Below, in pieces: positions 8,291-16,025 of a DNA stretch of 37,536 bases. The notes below the pieces were generated by a model that was given only the letters and a program-made list of their open reading frames with translations, did no database searches and was not told the DNA's origin. The translations under genes and the position numbers were made by a program. Source of the stretch: SIG447 sp045577075 (GTDB lineage Bacteria > Bacillota > Clostridia > UMGS1883 > UMGS1540); assembly GCA_045577075.1 (NCBI GenBank), contig JAZNHR010000005.1, forward strand, positions 1 through 37,536, written 5' to 3'. Within the stretch, counting starts at the first letter, position 1. The number at the start of each line of letters is the position of its first letter.

Positions 8291-8989
8291 ATGGGAAAAG
8301 ACGTAATTATCGCCTGTGACTTTGACAGCGCGGAAAAATGCCTTGCATTTTTGGACAAGTTTGAAGGGGAGAAGCCCTTCGTAAAAATCGGCATGGAGCT
8401 TTTCTATGGCGCCGGGCCTGACATTGTGCGCCAGATTAAAGAGAGAGGCCACAAAATTTTCCTTGATTTAAAGCTTTGCGATATTCCCAATACAGTAAAA
8501 AAATCCATGGCAGTTTTGTCCCGCCTGGACGTGGATATGACAAATCTCCACGCCTTCGGCACTATCCCGATGATGGAAGCGGCAATCGAAGGGCTGACAA
8601 GACCTGACGGCACGCGCCCCATTCTCATTGCCGTTACCCAGCTGACAAGCACGGACGAAGCCCATATGCAAAGTGACCTTCTGATAAACGAGCCCATTGA
8701 TAAAGTCGTGATGCACTATGCAGAAAATGCGAAAAAAGCAGGCCTTGACGGCGTAGTTTGCTCGCCGCTGGAAGCCGGCAAAGTGCACGATAGATGTGGC
8801 GCAGGCTTCCTGACGGTTACCCCCGGTGTCCGTTTTGCGGACGGTGATGTGGGCGACCAAAAGCGGATCACCACCCCCGAGGGCGCAAAGAAATTAGGTT
8901 CTGACTATATTGTTGTGGGTAGACCCATTACCGCGGCAGAGGACCCTGTAGCAGCATATCGCCGGTGTATGGCAGAATTTGTTGGATAA
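8291..8989 (+). CDS. pyrF: Orotidine 5'-phosphate decarboxylase
   Basis: This enzyme catalyses the last step to UMP. The 232-residue TIM barrel carries the catalytic Asp-Lys-Asp cluster in FLDLKLCDIPNTV (D59, K61, D64), preceded by KIGMELF and followed late by TPGVRF and the phosphate-binding VVGRPIT motif. It starts 15 bases after pyrD with AAAGGAAG upstream. Its length and motifs fit the common bacterial group of PyrF. Confidence 0.95.
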   Translation: MGKDVIIACDFDSAEKCLAFLDKFEGEKPFVKIGMELFYGAGPDIVRQIKERGHKIFLDLKLCDIPNTVKKSMAVLSRLDVDMTNLHAFGTIPMMEAAIEGLTRPDGTRPILIAVTQLTSTDEAHMQSDLLINEPIDKVVMHYAENAKKAGLDGVVCSPLEAGKVHDRCGAGFLTVTPGVRFADGDVGDQKRITTPEGAKKLGSDYIVVGRPITAAEDPVAAYRRCMAEFVG

Positions 8990-9003
8990 AAGGAGAGAGA
9001 ACA

Positions 9004-9642
9004 ATGGAAAAAAGAATTGCAAAAGATTTACTTTCGATAAAGGCGGTTTTCTTTAGACCCGATGAGCCCTTCACCTGGGCAAGCGGCATTAAGAGCCCCG
9101 TATACTGCGACAACCGCTTGACGCTGACGGCACCCGAGGTGCGTACGGATGTGGAAACAGGCCTTGCGGAGCTTATACGCACCCACTACCCCGAGGCAGA
9201 AGTGCTTATGGGTACTTCCACCGCCGGCATTGCCCATGCCGCAATCACGGCACATATGCTCGGTATGCCCATGGGATATGTCCGCGCAGGCAAGAAGGAC
9301 CACGGCAGACAAAACCAGATTGAAGGACGCCTTGAAAAAGGCCAGAAGGTCGTTGTGGTAGAAGACCTCATTTCTACCGGCGGCAGCGTTTTGGAGGTCG
9401 TGGACGTACTCCGTGAGGCAGGGGCAGAGGTGCTGGGCGTTGTCAGCATCTTCACCTATGGCATGGCAAAGGGAGTCAAACGCTTGGAAGAAGCAAACGT
9501 AAAGAACATTTCTCTGACAAACTTTGATGTGATTGCAGAGATTGCAGCAGAGGAAGGCTATATTCGCCCGGAGGATGTATCGCGCCTTATCGCATTCCGC
9601 AACAATCCTTCCGACGAATCCTGGATTGGCGGAGGCAAATAA
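9004..9642 (+). CDS. pyrE: Orotate phosphoribosyltransferase
   Basis: This enzyme transfers phosphoribose from PRPP to orotate to form OMP. The 212-residue type I phosphoribosyltransferase has the PRPP-binding VVVVEDLISTGGS motif at residues 116-128 and the flexible loop around RAGKKDHGRQNQIEG (94-108). ATG at 9004 is chosen because AGGAGAGAG precedes it; an in-frame ATG 39 bases upstream lies inside pyrF. The stop codon is one base from the pyrB start. Confidence 0.95.
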   Translation: MEKRIAKDLLSIKAVFFRPDEPFTWASGIKSPVYCDNRLTLTAPEVRTDVETGLAELIRTHYPEAEVLMGTSTAGIAHAAITAHMLGMPMGYVRAGKKDHGRQNQIEGRLEKGQKVVVVEDLISTGGSVLEVVDVLREAGAEVLGVVSIFTYGMAKGVKRLEEANVKNISLTNFDVIAEIAAEEGYIRPEDVSRLIAFRNNPSDESWIGGGK

Positions 9643-9643
9643 A

Positions 9644-10729
9644 ATGAAAAGAAGTGTTATTGATATACTGGACCTATCTACGGCGGAAATCGATGCACTC
9701 CTCTCCACCGCCGAAGACATCATGGATAATCCTAAAAAATATGCAGAAAAATGTCACGGCAAAAAATTAGCAACCCTCTTTTTTGAGCCGTCCACCCGTA
9801 CACGCCTGAGTTTTGAAGCGGCAATGTATGAGCTGGGGGGCAGTGTGTTAGGGTTTTCCGAAGCCAGCAGTTCTTCCGCCTCTAAAGGGGAGAGCATGGC
9901 AGACACGGCAAAAGTCTTAAGCTGTTATGCGGATATTATGGCCATTCGCCACCCTATGGCAGGTGCGCCCCTTGTGGCGGCGCAAAATGCTTCCGTCCCC
10001 GTTATAAACGCCGGGGACGGCGGTCACTCCCATCCTACCCAGACCCTTGCGGACCTTTTGACCATTAAACGGCGAAAGGGTAGCCTTGAAAATCTCACTA
10101 TCGGGTTTTGCGGTGATTTAAAATACGGTAGAACGGTGCATTCGCTGATTGCGGCACTTGCAAGATATACGGGGACAAAGGTTGTGCTGATTTCCCCGAA
10201 GGAGCTGGCACTTCCAAGCTATGTCCAGCGCGAAATTCTGGACGCGAAAGAGATTCCCTATACGGAAACGACGGACCTCGAGGCCGTGCTCCCGGATTTA
10301 GATATTCTCTATATGACCCGTGTGCAGCGTGAACGCTTCCCGGACCCTTACGAATATGAACGCCTTAAGGACAGCTATATTTTAACGGCAGAAAAGCTCC
10401 AAAAAGCGAGCGCGGATTTAATTGTGATGCACCCGCTTCCACGCGTTAATGAAATTAGCGTAGCGGTGGATCAGGATGACCGCGCGTGCTATTTTCTCCA
10501 GGTGCTTTGCGGCAAATATATGCGTATGGCGCTTATTCTCAAGCTTTTGGAAAGTGCAAACACAGATGTTTTACCGGAAGAATCGAGTATAATAGAGGGG
10601 CTAAAGTGTAAAAACCCGGCATGTATTACGGCAAAGGAACAGGAGCTCGGGCACGCATTCCGTTTAGTAAACAAAGAAAAACAGATTTATCGCTGTATTT
10701 ATTGCGAAGAAAAAGTAAAATTATCTTAA
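9644..10729 (+). CDS. pyrB: Aspartate carbamoyltransferase fused to a PyrI-like zinc domain
   Basis: This enzyme condenses carbamoyl phosphate with aspartate. Residues 1-305 are a full catalytic chain, with the carbamoyl-phosphate loop STRTR at 50-54, HPTQTLADL near 130, DLKYGRTVHS at 158-167 and HPLPR at 263-267. A tail of about 55 residues follows, with Cys at 322, 327, 351 and 354, i.e. C-x4-C-x23-C-x2-C. This is the same spacing as the zinc-binding C-terminal domain of the E. coli regulatory chain PyrI (C109, C114, C138, C141). The nucleotide-binding N-terminal domain of PyrI is missing. ATG 9644 has GGAGG at 9631-9635. It is the last gene of the operon, whereas it is usually first. Confidence 0.93.
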   Translation: MKRSVIDILDLSTAEIDALLSTAEDIMDNPKKYAEKCHGKKLATLFFEPSTRTRLSFEAAMYELGGSVLGFSEASSSSASKGESMADTAKVLSCYADIMAIRHPMAGAPLVAAQNASVPVINAGDGGHSHPTQTLADLLTIKRRKGSLENLTIGFCGDLKYGRTVHSLIAALARYTGTKVVLISPKELALPSYVQREILDAKEIPYTETTDLEAVLPDLDILYMTRVQRERFPDPYEYERLKDSYILTAEKLQKASADLIVMHPLPRVNEISVAVDQDDRACYFLQVLCGKYMRMALILKLLESANTDVLPEESSIIEGLKCKNPACITAKEQELGHAFRLVNKEKQIYRCIYCEEKVKLS

Positions 10730-10732
10730 AAC

Positions 10733-10767
10733 AAAGGGGGGTGTAAAATAATTACACCCCCCTTTTT
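10733..10767 (+). terminator. Terminator of the pyr operon
   Basis: A perfect 14-bp stem (10733-10746 with 10752-10765), rich in G/C at its centre, has a five-base loop and is followed by further T residues, immediately after pyrB. Confidence 0.93.
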
Positions 10768-10794
10768 GGGGATAGGAAAAAATGTTCGGAATGG

Positions 10795-10857
10795 ACAAAC
10801 TGCGCCCGAAGGGGTTACCCGATGGCGTACATGGGTACGCCGAGCGGCGAAGTTTGT
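10795..10857. other. Compact palindromic element, predicted three-way junction
   Basis: The outer stem pairs ACAAACT (10795-10801) with AGTTTGT (10851-10857). It continues through a G.A mismatch into CGCC (10803-10806) with GGCG (10846-10849). Inside are a short GGG/CCC hairpin (10811-10813 with 10818-10820) and a perfect 7-bp hairpin GGCGTAC/GTACGCC (10824-10830 with 10835-10841, loop ATGG). It sits between two terminators in the convergent gap after pyrB. It does not fold as a tRNA and matches no riboswitch I recognise. It could be a small RNA or a dispersed palindromic repeat. The rest of the 10768-11006 gap shows nothing else except the terminator at 10884. Confidence 0.55.
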
Positions 10858-10883
10858 TTCATAGCAAAAAGGCATCATACAAA

Positions 10884-10915
10884 AAGAAAAACTTCAAAAA
10901 TTTGAAGTTTTTCTT
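10884..10915. terminator. Bidirectional terminator, end of the cps operon
   Basis: A self-complementary stem of about 15 bp around AAACTTCAAA/TTTGAAGTTT has T-rich sequence following on both strands. On the minus strand it closes the cps operon; on the plus strand it would end any transcript of the element at 10795-10857. Confidence 0.8.
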
Positions 10916-11006
10916 CGTTTTTGTTAAGATATTGCATTTTATTATTTCTTTTCAGTAGAATATGCAGCCTTTTTGCGGTCTGGACTTTTTTTACATCCCC
11001 TTTGTT

Positions 11007-12836
11007 TTATGCTTTGTATTGGTATGTAGGTACAACCGACGCTAAAATCTTTTTAATCTCCTCTGCATTCTCGGAAGAAATGCCGGAAAGCGCATCCAGC
11101 TTTTTCTTAAGTTCCGCGGCGCTGATTTTTACCTGCTGTCCGACAAAGATTTTGCTGTGCGCCGTTTTTTGCAGACCCTCCTCCTGCATTAGAAGCTCTT
11201 CATACAGCTTTTCGCCGGGACGCAGCCCTGTAAACTGAATTTCCACGTCTACGCCGGGTCTTAAACCGGAAAGGTTTATCATTTTCTTGGCAAGGTCATA
11301 AATGCGAACGGGTTTACCCATATCCAGCACGAAAATTTCGCCGCCCTTTGCGTATGCTGCCGCTTGCAGAACGAGCTGGGCAGCTTCGGGAATAGTCATG
11401 AAGAAGCGTGTGATTTCCGGGTCTGTTACTGTCACAGGGCCACCGGCGGCGATTTGCTTTTTAAATCGGGGAATGACGGACCCGTTGGAGCCGAGTACGT
11501 TTCCAAACCGCACCGCAACAAAATCGGTCTCGCCGTTTTCCTCCTGCATGGACTCAATAATCATTTCGCACATACGCTTCGTTGCACCCATCACGTTGGT
11601 AGGGTTTACAGCCTTGTCGGTAGAAATCATAACAAATCGGCGTGTGCCGTATTTTTGCGCACAGAGTGCCGTGTTATATGTACCGAATACATTGTTTTTT
11701 ATGGCTTCGCCGGGGCTGTATTCCATCAGCGGCACATGCTTATGGGCGGCGGCATGGAATACGATTTCCGGCCGGTAGGTTTCAAAAATCTGTTCCAGAC
11801 GTTCCTTATCCCGTACGGAGGCAATCAGAACGCTGATTTTCTGGTGGGGGAATCGTTCTTCTAAATCGTTTTGCAGCTCGTAGGTGGTGTTTTCATAGAT
11901 ATCAAGAATAATGAGGTGGGAAGGACGGTATTTAATAATTTGCCGGCAAAGCTCAGAGCCTATGGAACCGCCGCCGCCCGTTACGAGGACGACTTTCCCG
12001 AAGATATCCTGTTGAATCAGTTGGTTGTCTAAGATAATCGGTTCGCGCTCGAGCAAATCTTCGATATCCAGCTCGCGGATTTGCCGCAGGGGATTTGCTC
12101 CGCGAAGCACTTCTTCTATACCGGGCACAATCATAACTTTTTTGCCTGTAGAGCTGCAAATATCAAGAATTTCCGTTCTCCCTTTAGCGGAAAGATTATA
12201 AATGGCAAAAATGATTTCCTCCACATTTTTCTCTGCACAGATGCGGACAATATCATTTCGAGTGCCAAGGACGTGTGCGCCGTAGATACGCTGCCGCGCT
12301 TTCTGGGCATTGTCATCGATAAGACCGACTATGGTGTAGTTTAAACGGTCGTTTTCCGCAATGTCACGCAGGAGCGTAACGGCAAGATTACCGGCACCGA
12401 TAATCAAAACCCGTTTTCCGTTTCCTACAAAAGAGGTGTTTTGCAGCTTGCAGACAAGGCGAACCAAATAGCGCAGGAAACAGATGAGTGCCGAGATGCT
12501 GAAGACAGACGCCAGGGCAATTTTGAAATGCAGCACTTTAAAAACAAGCAGATTTAAAAGCAAAGATAAGGCGCTGGAAAGGAAACAGGCAATCAGAAGA
12601 TGAAAGTGTTCTTTAACGCCTGCATACAGCCAATCCACCTGATACAGATGCGCAAAAAGTAAGGAAAAAACAAAAATAAGCGTGGTGACAGCGATAAAAG
12701 GCAATGCCTTTACAAACACAATGTTAAAGGCCGTTAAGTTCGTAACAATCAGTGCAAGAACCATGGCAAAGGATAAAAAAGAGAGCAAAATATCAGCGAA
12801 ACAAAGATGTCGGTTTTTAATATGTAGTTTTATCAT
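11007..12836 (-). CDS. Membrane-bound nucleotide-sugar 4,6-dehydratase (CapD/FlaA1/PglF family)
   Basis: This is a 609-residue protein. About four N-terminal membrane helices span residues 10-130, followed by a CoA-binding-like Rossmann domain (VLIIGAGNLAVTL, about residue 145). The catalytic SDR domain begins at VLVTGGGGSIGSE, about residue 285. The active-site stretch STDKAVNPTNVMGATKR has Met in place of the usual SDR tyrosine, as in FlaA1/PglF enzymes that convert UDP-GlcNAc to 4-keto-6-deoxy sugars. A surface-polysaccharide role is inferred from the upstream cpsC-cpsD-cpsB genes. ATG at 12836 is preferred (GGTGA upstream); TTG at 12851 and GTG at 12845 are possible. It overlaps cpsB by 20 bases. 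Confidence 0.88.
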   Translation of the reverse strand: MIKLHIKNRHLCFADILLSFLSFAMVLALIVTNLTAFNIVFVKALPFIAVTTLIFVFSLLFAHLYQVDWLYAGVKEHFHLLIACFLSSALSLLLNLLVFKVLHFKIALASVFSISALICFLRYLVRLVCKLQNTSFVGNGKRVLIIGAGNLAVTLLRDIAENDRLNYTIVGLIDDNAQKARQRIYGAHVLGTRNDIVRICAEKNVEEIIFAIYNLSAKGRTEILDICSSTGKKVMIVPGIEEVLRGANPLRQIRELDIEDLLEREPIILDNQLIQQDIFGKVVLVTGGGGSIGSELCRQIIKYRPSHLIILDIYENTTYELQNDLEERFPHQKISVLIASVRDKERLEQIFETYRPEIVFHAAAHKHVPLMEYSPGEAIKNNVFGTYNTALCAQKYGTRRFVMISTDKAVNPTNVMGATKRMCEMIIESMQEENGETDFVAVRFGNVLGSNGSVIPRFKKQIAAGGPVTVTDPEITRFFMTIPEAAQLVLQAAAYAKGGEIFVLDMGKPVRIYDLAKKMINLSGLRPGVDVEIQFTGLRPGEKLYEELLMQEEGLQKTAHSKIFVGQQVKISAAELKKKLDALSGISSENAEEIKKILASVVPTYQYKA

Positions 12837-13548
12837 TTTTTTCACCGCCAAAATAAGGTTTTAGCATTTGTTTCGCACGTGCAGAAAAAAGCGCGTCAGC
12901 TTGTTCCGGGCGTTTTTTTCTTAATTTCGTATATGCGTTTCCCAGCGTACAACTTCGCATAGTGGTGTTGTGCATGTCGCTTGCAACAATGCAGGGCACA
13001 CCAATTTTTAAAAGACGTGAAAGGAAGTGCCGTCCGGAAAAGGATAAAAGACGAGAAGCGTTAATCTGGTATATAAGGTCCAGACCTGCAAAGTCGGAAA
13101 GCATAGTTTCTGCCTGCGTATACCGGTCAAGATGTGCCACAATGGGCCTAAAGCCGCGCAGAATCAAGGAATGTAGCCATTCGCTCCAGTAGGGATTATA
13201 CGTTTCAAAAGGCAATTCCACCAGAAGATAGGGCGAATCCCCAAGACAGAGTGCGTCAAGGGAAGGGGTGGCTGCAATGTCATGGTCTAAATAGACTTCC
13301 GCACCCAGAAGGAGTTTCGGCAACGGGAGACCTGATTTTTGTATGGCTTCCGAAAGTTTTTCCGCGCTTTCCCGGCGACGTTTTAAAAACCGGGCAACTG
13401 CATCGGGTTTGTGCAGAACAGCGTGGGGCGTAGCAGCACAAACCCGAACACCCTGTCTGTATGCGTCGGATAGCATTTTGATGCTTTCTGTTACGGTTTT
13501 TGCCCCATCATCGATGGCCGGGAGAACATGTGTGTGCAAATCAACCAT
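12817..13548 (-). CDS. cpsB: Tyrosine-protein phosphatase, CpsB/YwqE type (PHP family)
   Basis: This manganese-dependent PHP-fold phosphatase would dephosphorylate the tyrosine cluster of the CpsD kinase and so set polysaccharide export. The N-terminal metal site HTHVLPAIDDGA is diagnostic. Later motifs are ATPHAV, HPIVAHLDRY-like (PIVAHLDR) and ASDMHN. The protein has 243 residues from ATG 13548; a TTG two codons upstream (13554), directly after the cpsD stop, is an alternative. The gene follows cpsD within the same minus-strand operon, and its 3' end overlaps the next gene. Confidence 0.9.
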   Translation of the reverse strand: MVDLHTHVLPAIDDGAKTVTESIKMLSDAYRQGVRVCAATPHAVLHKPDAVARFLKRRRESAEKLSEAIQKSGLPLPKLLLGAEVYLDHDIAATPSLDALCLGDSPYLLVELPFETYNPYWSEWLHSLILRGFRPIVAHLDRYTQAETMLSDFAGLDLIYQINASRLLSFSGRHFLSRLLKIGVPCIVASDMHNTTMRSCTLGNAYTKLRKKRPEQADALFSARAKQMLKPYFGGEKNDKTTY

Positions 13549-13554
13549 TCGCAA

Positions 13555-14343
13555 TCACTTCTTTTTCTTATTTTCTTCAACTTCGTCGCCGTATTGATAG
13601 TTATAACCGTATTTATAGCCATAGCGATAGCCGTATTTATATTTATATCCGTATTTGCCGCGCTTATAGTAGCCATAGCGGCTGCTTCGTTCGTTGCAGT
13701 CCACCATGATAACGCCGAGAACCTTTGCATTTGCAAGCCTGAGGTTTTCCATCGTTTCGTCGAGAAAATCGTAATTGGTGTAGTTTTCCCGAACAATTAC
13801 TACCGCGCCTGTGCTGTGCTTTGTAGTGATAATCGCATCCGTAACTACCGTGACGGGTGGGGTATCCACAAAAATATAGTCATAGCTTTCTTGGAGCGTC
13901 TGTAAAAGCGAACCGAATTCTTCTGTTTCCAAAAGCTCTGCGGGATTGGGCGGAATAGCACCGGCGGTCAGGCAGTCCAAATTTTCCCGAACGCTGCGCT
14001 TAATCGCTTTTTCAAGGTCTATAAAACCGCACAGCACGTTGGAGAGACCATCCGTGCGTTCCAGCCCCATATACTTATGCACTCTTGCTTTGCGAAGGTC
14101 GCCGTCAATCAAAATGACTTTTGCACCCATCTGGGCAAAGGTAATGGCAAGATTTATGGTTGTTGTTGTTTTTCCTTCGTTTGGAGAAGAACTGGTAACG
14201 ACAATAACCTTTCCTTTATCGGATTTCGGAATGGAAAACATGATGCTGGTACGAATGGATTTATAGGTTTCAATCGTATTAAAATCCGTCTGGTCGGTTA
14301 GTACCCGATTACCTTCAAAATTTTCAATTTTTTCTTTACGCAT
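13555..14343 (-). CDS. cpsD: BY-kinase CpsD/Wze-type with very tyrosine-rich tail
   Basis: This cytoplasmic bacterial tyrosine kinase would act with the membrane adaptor CpsC to control exopolysaccharide assembly. Its 262 residues contain Walker A (SSSPNEGKTT, 51-60), Walker A' (LIDGDLRK, 78-85) and Walker B (IFVDTPP, 157-163). The C-terminal segment 223-251 holds 14 tyrosines alternating with Gly, Lys, Arg, Asn and Gln; autophosphorylation clusters of this family are generally smaller. The DNA encoding it is built of near-repeated TAT/TAC-containing units. GGAGGG precedes the ATG. It lies 15 bases after cpsC. Confidence 0.93.
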   Translation of the reverse strand: MRKEKIENFEGNRVLTDQTDFNTIETYKSIRTSIMFSIPKSDKGKVIVVTSSSPNEGKTTTTINLAITFAQMGAKVILIDGDLRKARVHKYMGLERTDGLSNVLCGFIDLEKAIKRSVRENLDCLTAGAIPPNPAELLETEEFGSLLQTLQESYDYIFVDTPPVTVVTDAIITTKHSTGAVVIVRENYTNYDFLDETMENLRLANAKVLGVIMVDCNERSSRYGYYKRGKYGYKYKYGYRYGYKYGYNYQYGDEVEENKKKK

Positions 14344-14358
14344 GATGCTTTCCCTCCT

Positions 14359-15036
14359 TTACTGGCTGATGTTGCCTAAAATAGATACGTCATACCGTTT
14401 GGCAACGTCTTCACTTTTGTGTACTTTTTTATCGAAAAGATTACGGAGAAAAGCAATGAGAGCACCAAGAAACGCGCCTATGGCAAAGCCCAGCACGGTT
14501 TTTTGTGCAGCACCTGGGTCAACAAGTGTTCCCTTAGAATCTACCGCGTCTATAATCTCAACGCTGCCGCCGTTTAGAACGCTTTGCAGTTTATCCGGCG
14601 CTTTATCCATAATGGCACCGGCAACAGCGCATGCATCCTCGGAATTGTTGGTCTTTACGGAAATCGTGAGTAGCTCCGTTTCATTTACGGAAGCAACAGA
14701 TAGCATGGATTTGATTTGCTTCCATGTATATTTATTGCCGGTCGCCTCGCTTACATCTGTTAGAAAAGAACGGGACTTTAAAATTTCTATATATGTATTA
14801 CTGAGGGAACGGGAGGTGGAAATGTCACTACCTTGGATAACGCCTTCTATACTGCCTTCCGTACGGTTTCGGACGTATAGCATGCCGTCAGCTACATACT
14901 GGGGTTCGGAAAAGTAGACCGTTTGCACCAAAAATACGGTAGCCATAAGGCAGGCAAGCGTGATAATTAGAAATTTACTCGCCCATAATATCCGTAAAAT
15001 GTCAGTAACAGCCAGGTCTTTCGTCTGTTCGTTCAT
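14359..15036 (-). CDS. cpsC: Chain-length determinant / kinase adaptor CpsC (Wzz type)
   Basis: This 225-residue membrane protein has one helix near residues 18-37 and a second near 177-197, flanking an extracytoplasmic Wzz-type domain. The C terminus (LFDKKVHKSEDVAKRYDVSILGNIS) is cytoplasmic and typical of the adaptors that activate the CpsD kinase. It would set polymer length or export of capsule or exopolysaccharide. AAGGAG lies eight bases before the ATG. It is the first gene of the minus-strand cps operon; no glycosyltransferase, flippase or polymerase is present in the window. Confidence 0.9.
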   Translation of the reverse strand: MNEQTKDLAVTDILRILWASKFLIITLACLMATVFLVQTVYFSEPQYVADGMLYVRNRTEGSIEGVIQGSDISTSRSLSNTYIEILKSRSFLTDVSEATGNKYTWKQIKSMLSVASVNETELLTISVKTNNSEDACAVAGAIMDKAPDKLQSVLNGGSVEIIDAVDSKGTLVDPGAAQKTVLGFAIGAFLGALIAFLRNLFDKKVHKSEDVAKRYDVSILGNISQ

Positions 15037-15076
15037 GTACTCAGCTCCTTATTAAAATGGATAAATAACCTTTTTA

Positions 15077-15105
15077 ATTTTATCATAACAAAAAGGCATT
15101 GTCAA
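15077..15105 (-). promoter_or_regulatory. Promoter of the cps operon
   Basis: On the minus strand, TTGACA (15100-15105), a 17-base spacer and TAAAAT (15077-15082) lie about 40 bases upstream of cpsC. Confidence 0.82.
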
Positions 15106-15148
15106 CAATTTATTGCAGTTTTCAGTGGGATAATTTATGGAAAAATAC

Positions 15149-15177
15149 TTGCAAGTACGCACAAAATGTGATATACT
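15149..15177 (+). promoter_or_regulatory. Promoter of the membrane-anchored unknown gene
   Basis: TTGCAA (15149-15154), a 17-base spacer and TATACT (15172-15177) lie 30 bases upstream of the ATG, divergent from the cps promoter. Confidence 0.78.
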
Positions 15178-15207
15178 CATTAAAGGAACAGCATAAGGAG
15201 AAAAACA

Positions 15208-15858
15208 ATGGCGGAAACATTTGAAAAGCCGAAAGGCTTTAAGAAGAAACTGGAAAATTTCTGGTATCATTATAAAGCAGCTGTTTTAATTGTTGCTTTT
15301 TTTGTCTTTAGCGCCACGTATCTGGCGGTAGATTATCTGCGAAAAAAGGAACCCGATATGGTGCTTGCGTATGTGAGCGAAACATATGGCGACCAGACGC
15401 AGTTTCTGCGCGTGGAGGAGGAACTAAAACAAGTCATCGGAGATGTAAACGGGGACGGGCGTAAGCAGCTCAATTACCGCCTTATCGTGATCCGTGAGGA
15501 CTTTACTAGCTATGACGTAGATAAAACACAGCATTTCAACTATTCATTTCTGGATAAAAATGCACGTCTGTTTATTATTGAAGATAAATTTTTCGAACAG
15601 AAGAAAGATTATTTTGAACCCCTTAAAGGCATTGTGCCTGATGAACTACTGGAAGGGGGCTTAAAAAATGATGCAGGGGAGGTCTGCGCAATACCTCTTT
15701 TGGAAAGCGCGGTGGCAGAAAAAATGGATTTTGCAAGACCCGAGCTTTATGTAGGCATTAAACGCATGATAGACACGGAAAAGCACGAAAAGCTTGTGCC
15801 TTTACAGCACGAAAAGTCAAAGGAAGTTATTCGGTACATCATGACGGGACAAGGATAA
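15208..15858 (+). CDS. Membrane-anchored protein of unknown function
   Basis: I do not recognise this 216-residue protein. A basic N terminus with an aromatic FWYHYK stretch leads into one membrane helix (about residues 23-43). An outward-facing domain of about 170 residues follows, rich in charged and aromatic residues. A DVNGDGRKQ segment near residue 78 looks like a dockerin or EF-hand calcium loop but is single. Clostridial genomes contain many small proteins with an FWYxYK-then-helix start; this is recalled, not checked. AAGGAG precedes the ATG. It is monocistronic, with its own promoter and a strong terminator, and divergent from the cps operon. Confidence 0.75.
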   Translation: MAETFEKPKGFKKKLENFWYHYKAAVLIVAFFVFSATYLAVDYLRKKEPDMVLAYVSETYGDQTQFLRVEEELKQVIGDVNGDGRKQLNYRLIVIREDFTSYDVDKTQHFNYSFLDKNARLFIIEDKFFEQKKDYFEPLKGIVPDELLEGGLKNDAGEVCAIPLLESAVAEKMDFARPELYVGIKRMIDTEKHEKLVPLQHEKSKEVIRYIMTGQG

Positions 15859-15873
15859 GATAAACGCGGGAAA

Positions 15874-15914
15874 GGCTGTGACAAAACCTTCAAATTTTGT
15901 CACAGCCCTTTTTT
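15874..15914 (+). terminator. Terminator after the unknown membrane protein
   Basis: A perfect 13-bp stem (15874-15886 with 15895-15907) has an eight-base loop and is followed by CTTTTTT. Confidence 0.93.
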
Positions 15915-15934
15915 GCTTTTTTCTTTGTGTATGC

Positions 15935-15963
15935 TTGACTTTTATGGGAAAATATAGTATAAT
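15935..15963 (+). promoter_or_regulatory. Promoter of the Na+-pumping decarboxylase operon
   Basis: TTGACT (15935-15940), a 17-base spacer and a perfect TATAAT (15958-15963). The 5' leader carries a small hairpin TTTTTGC/GCAAAAA (15983-15989 with 15995-16001), ten bases before the ribosome binding site. Confidence 0.88.
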
Positions 15964-16025
15964 CGAAATCAAATGCAATTATTTTTTGCGATAAGCAAAA
16001 ATTAGAGTACACAGGAGGTAATTTC

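Noticed and set aside
10795..10857. tRNA gene or integron attC site
   Set aside because: The hairpin sizes do not match a tRNA cloverleaf, and there is no T-loop motif or attC-type core site.
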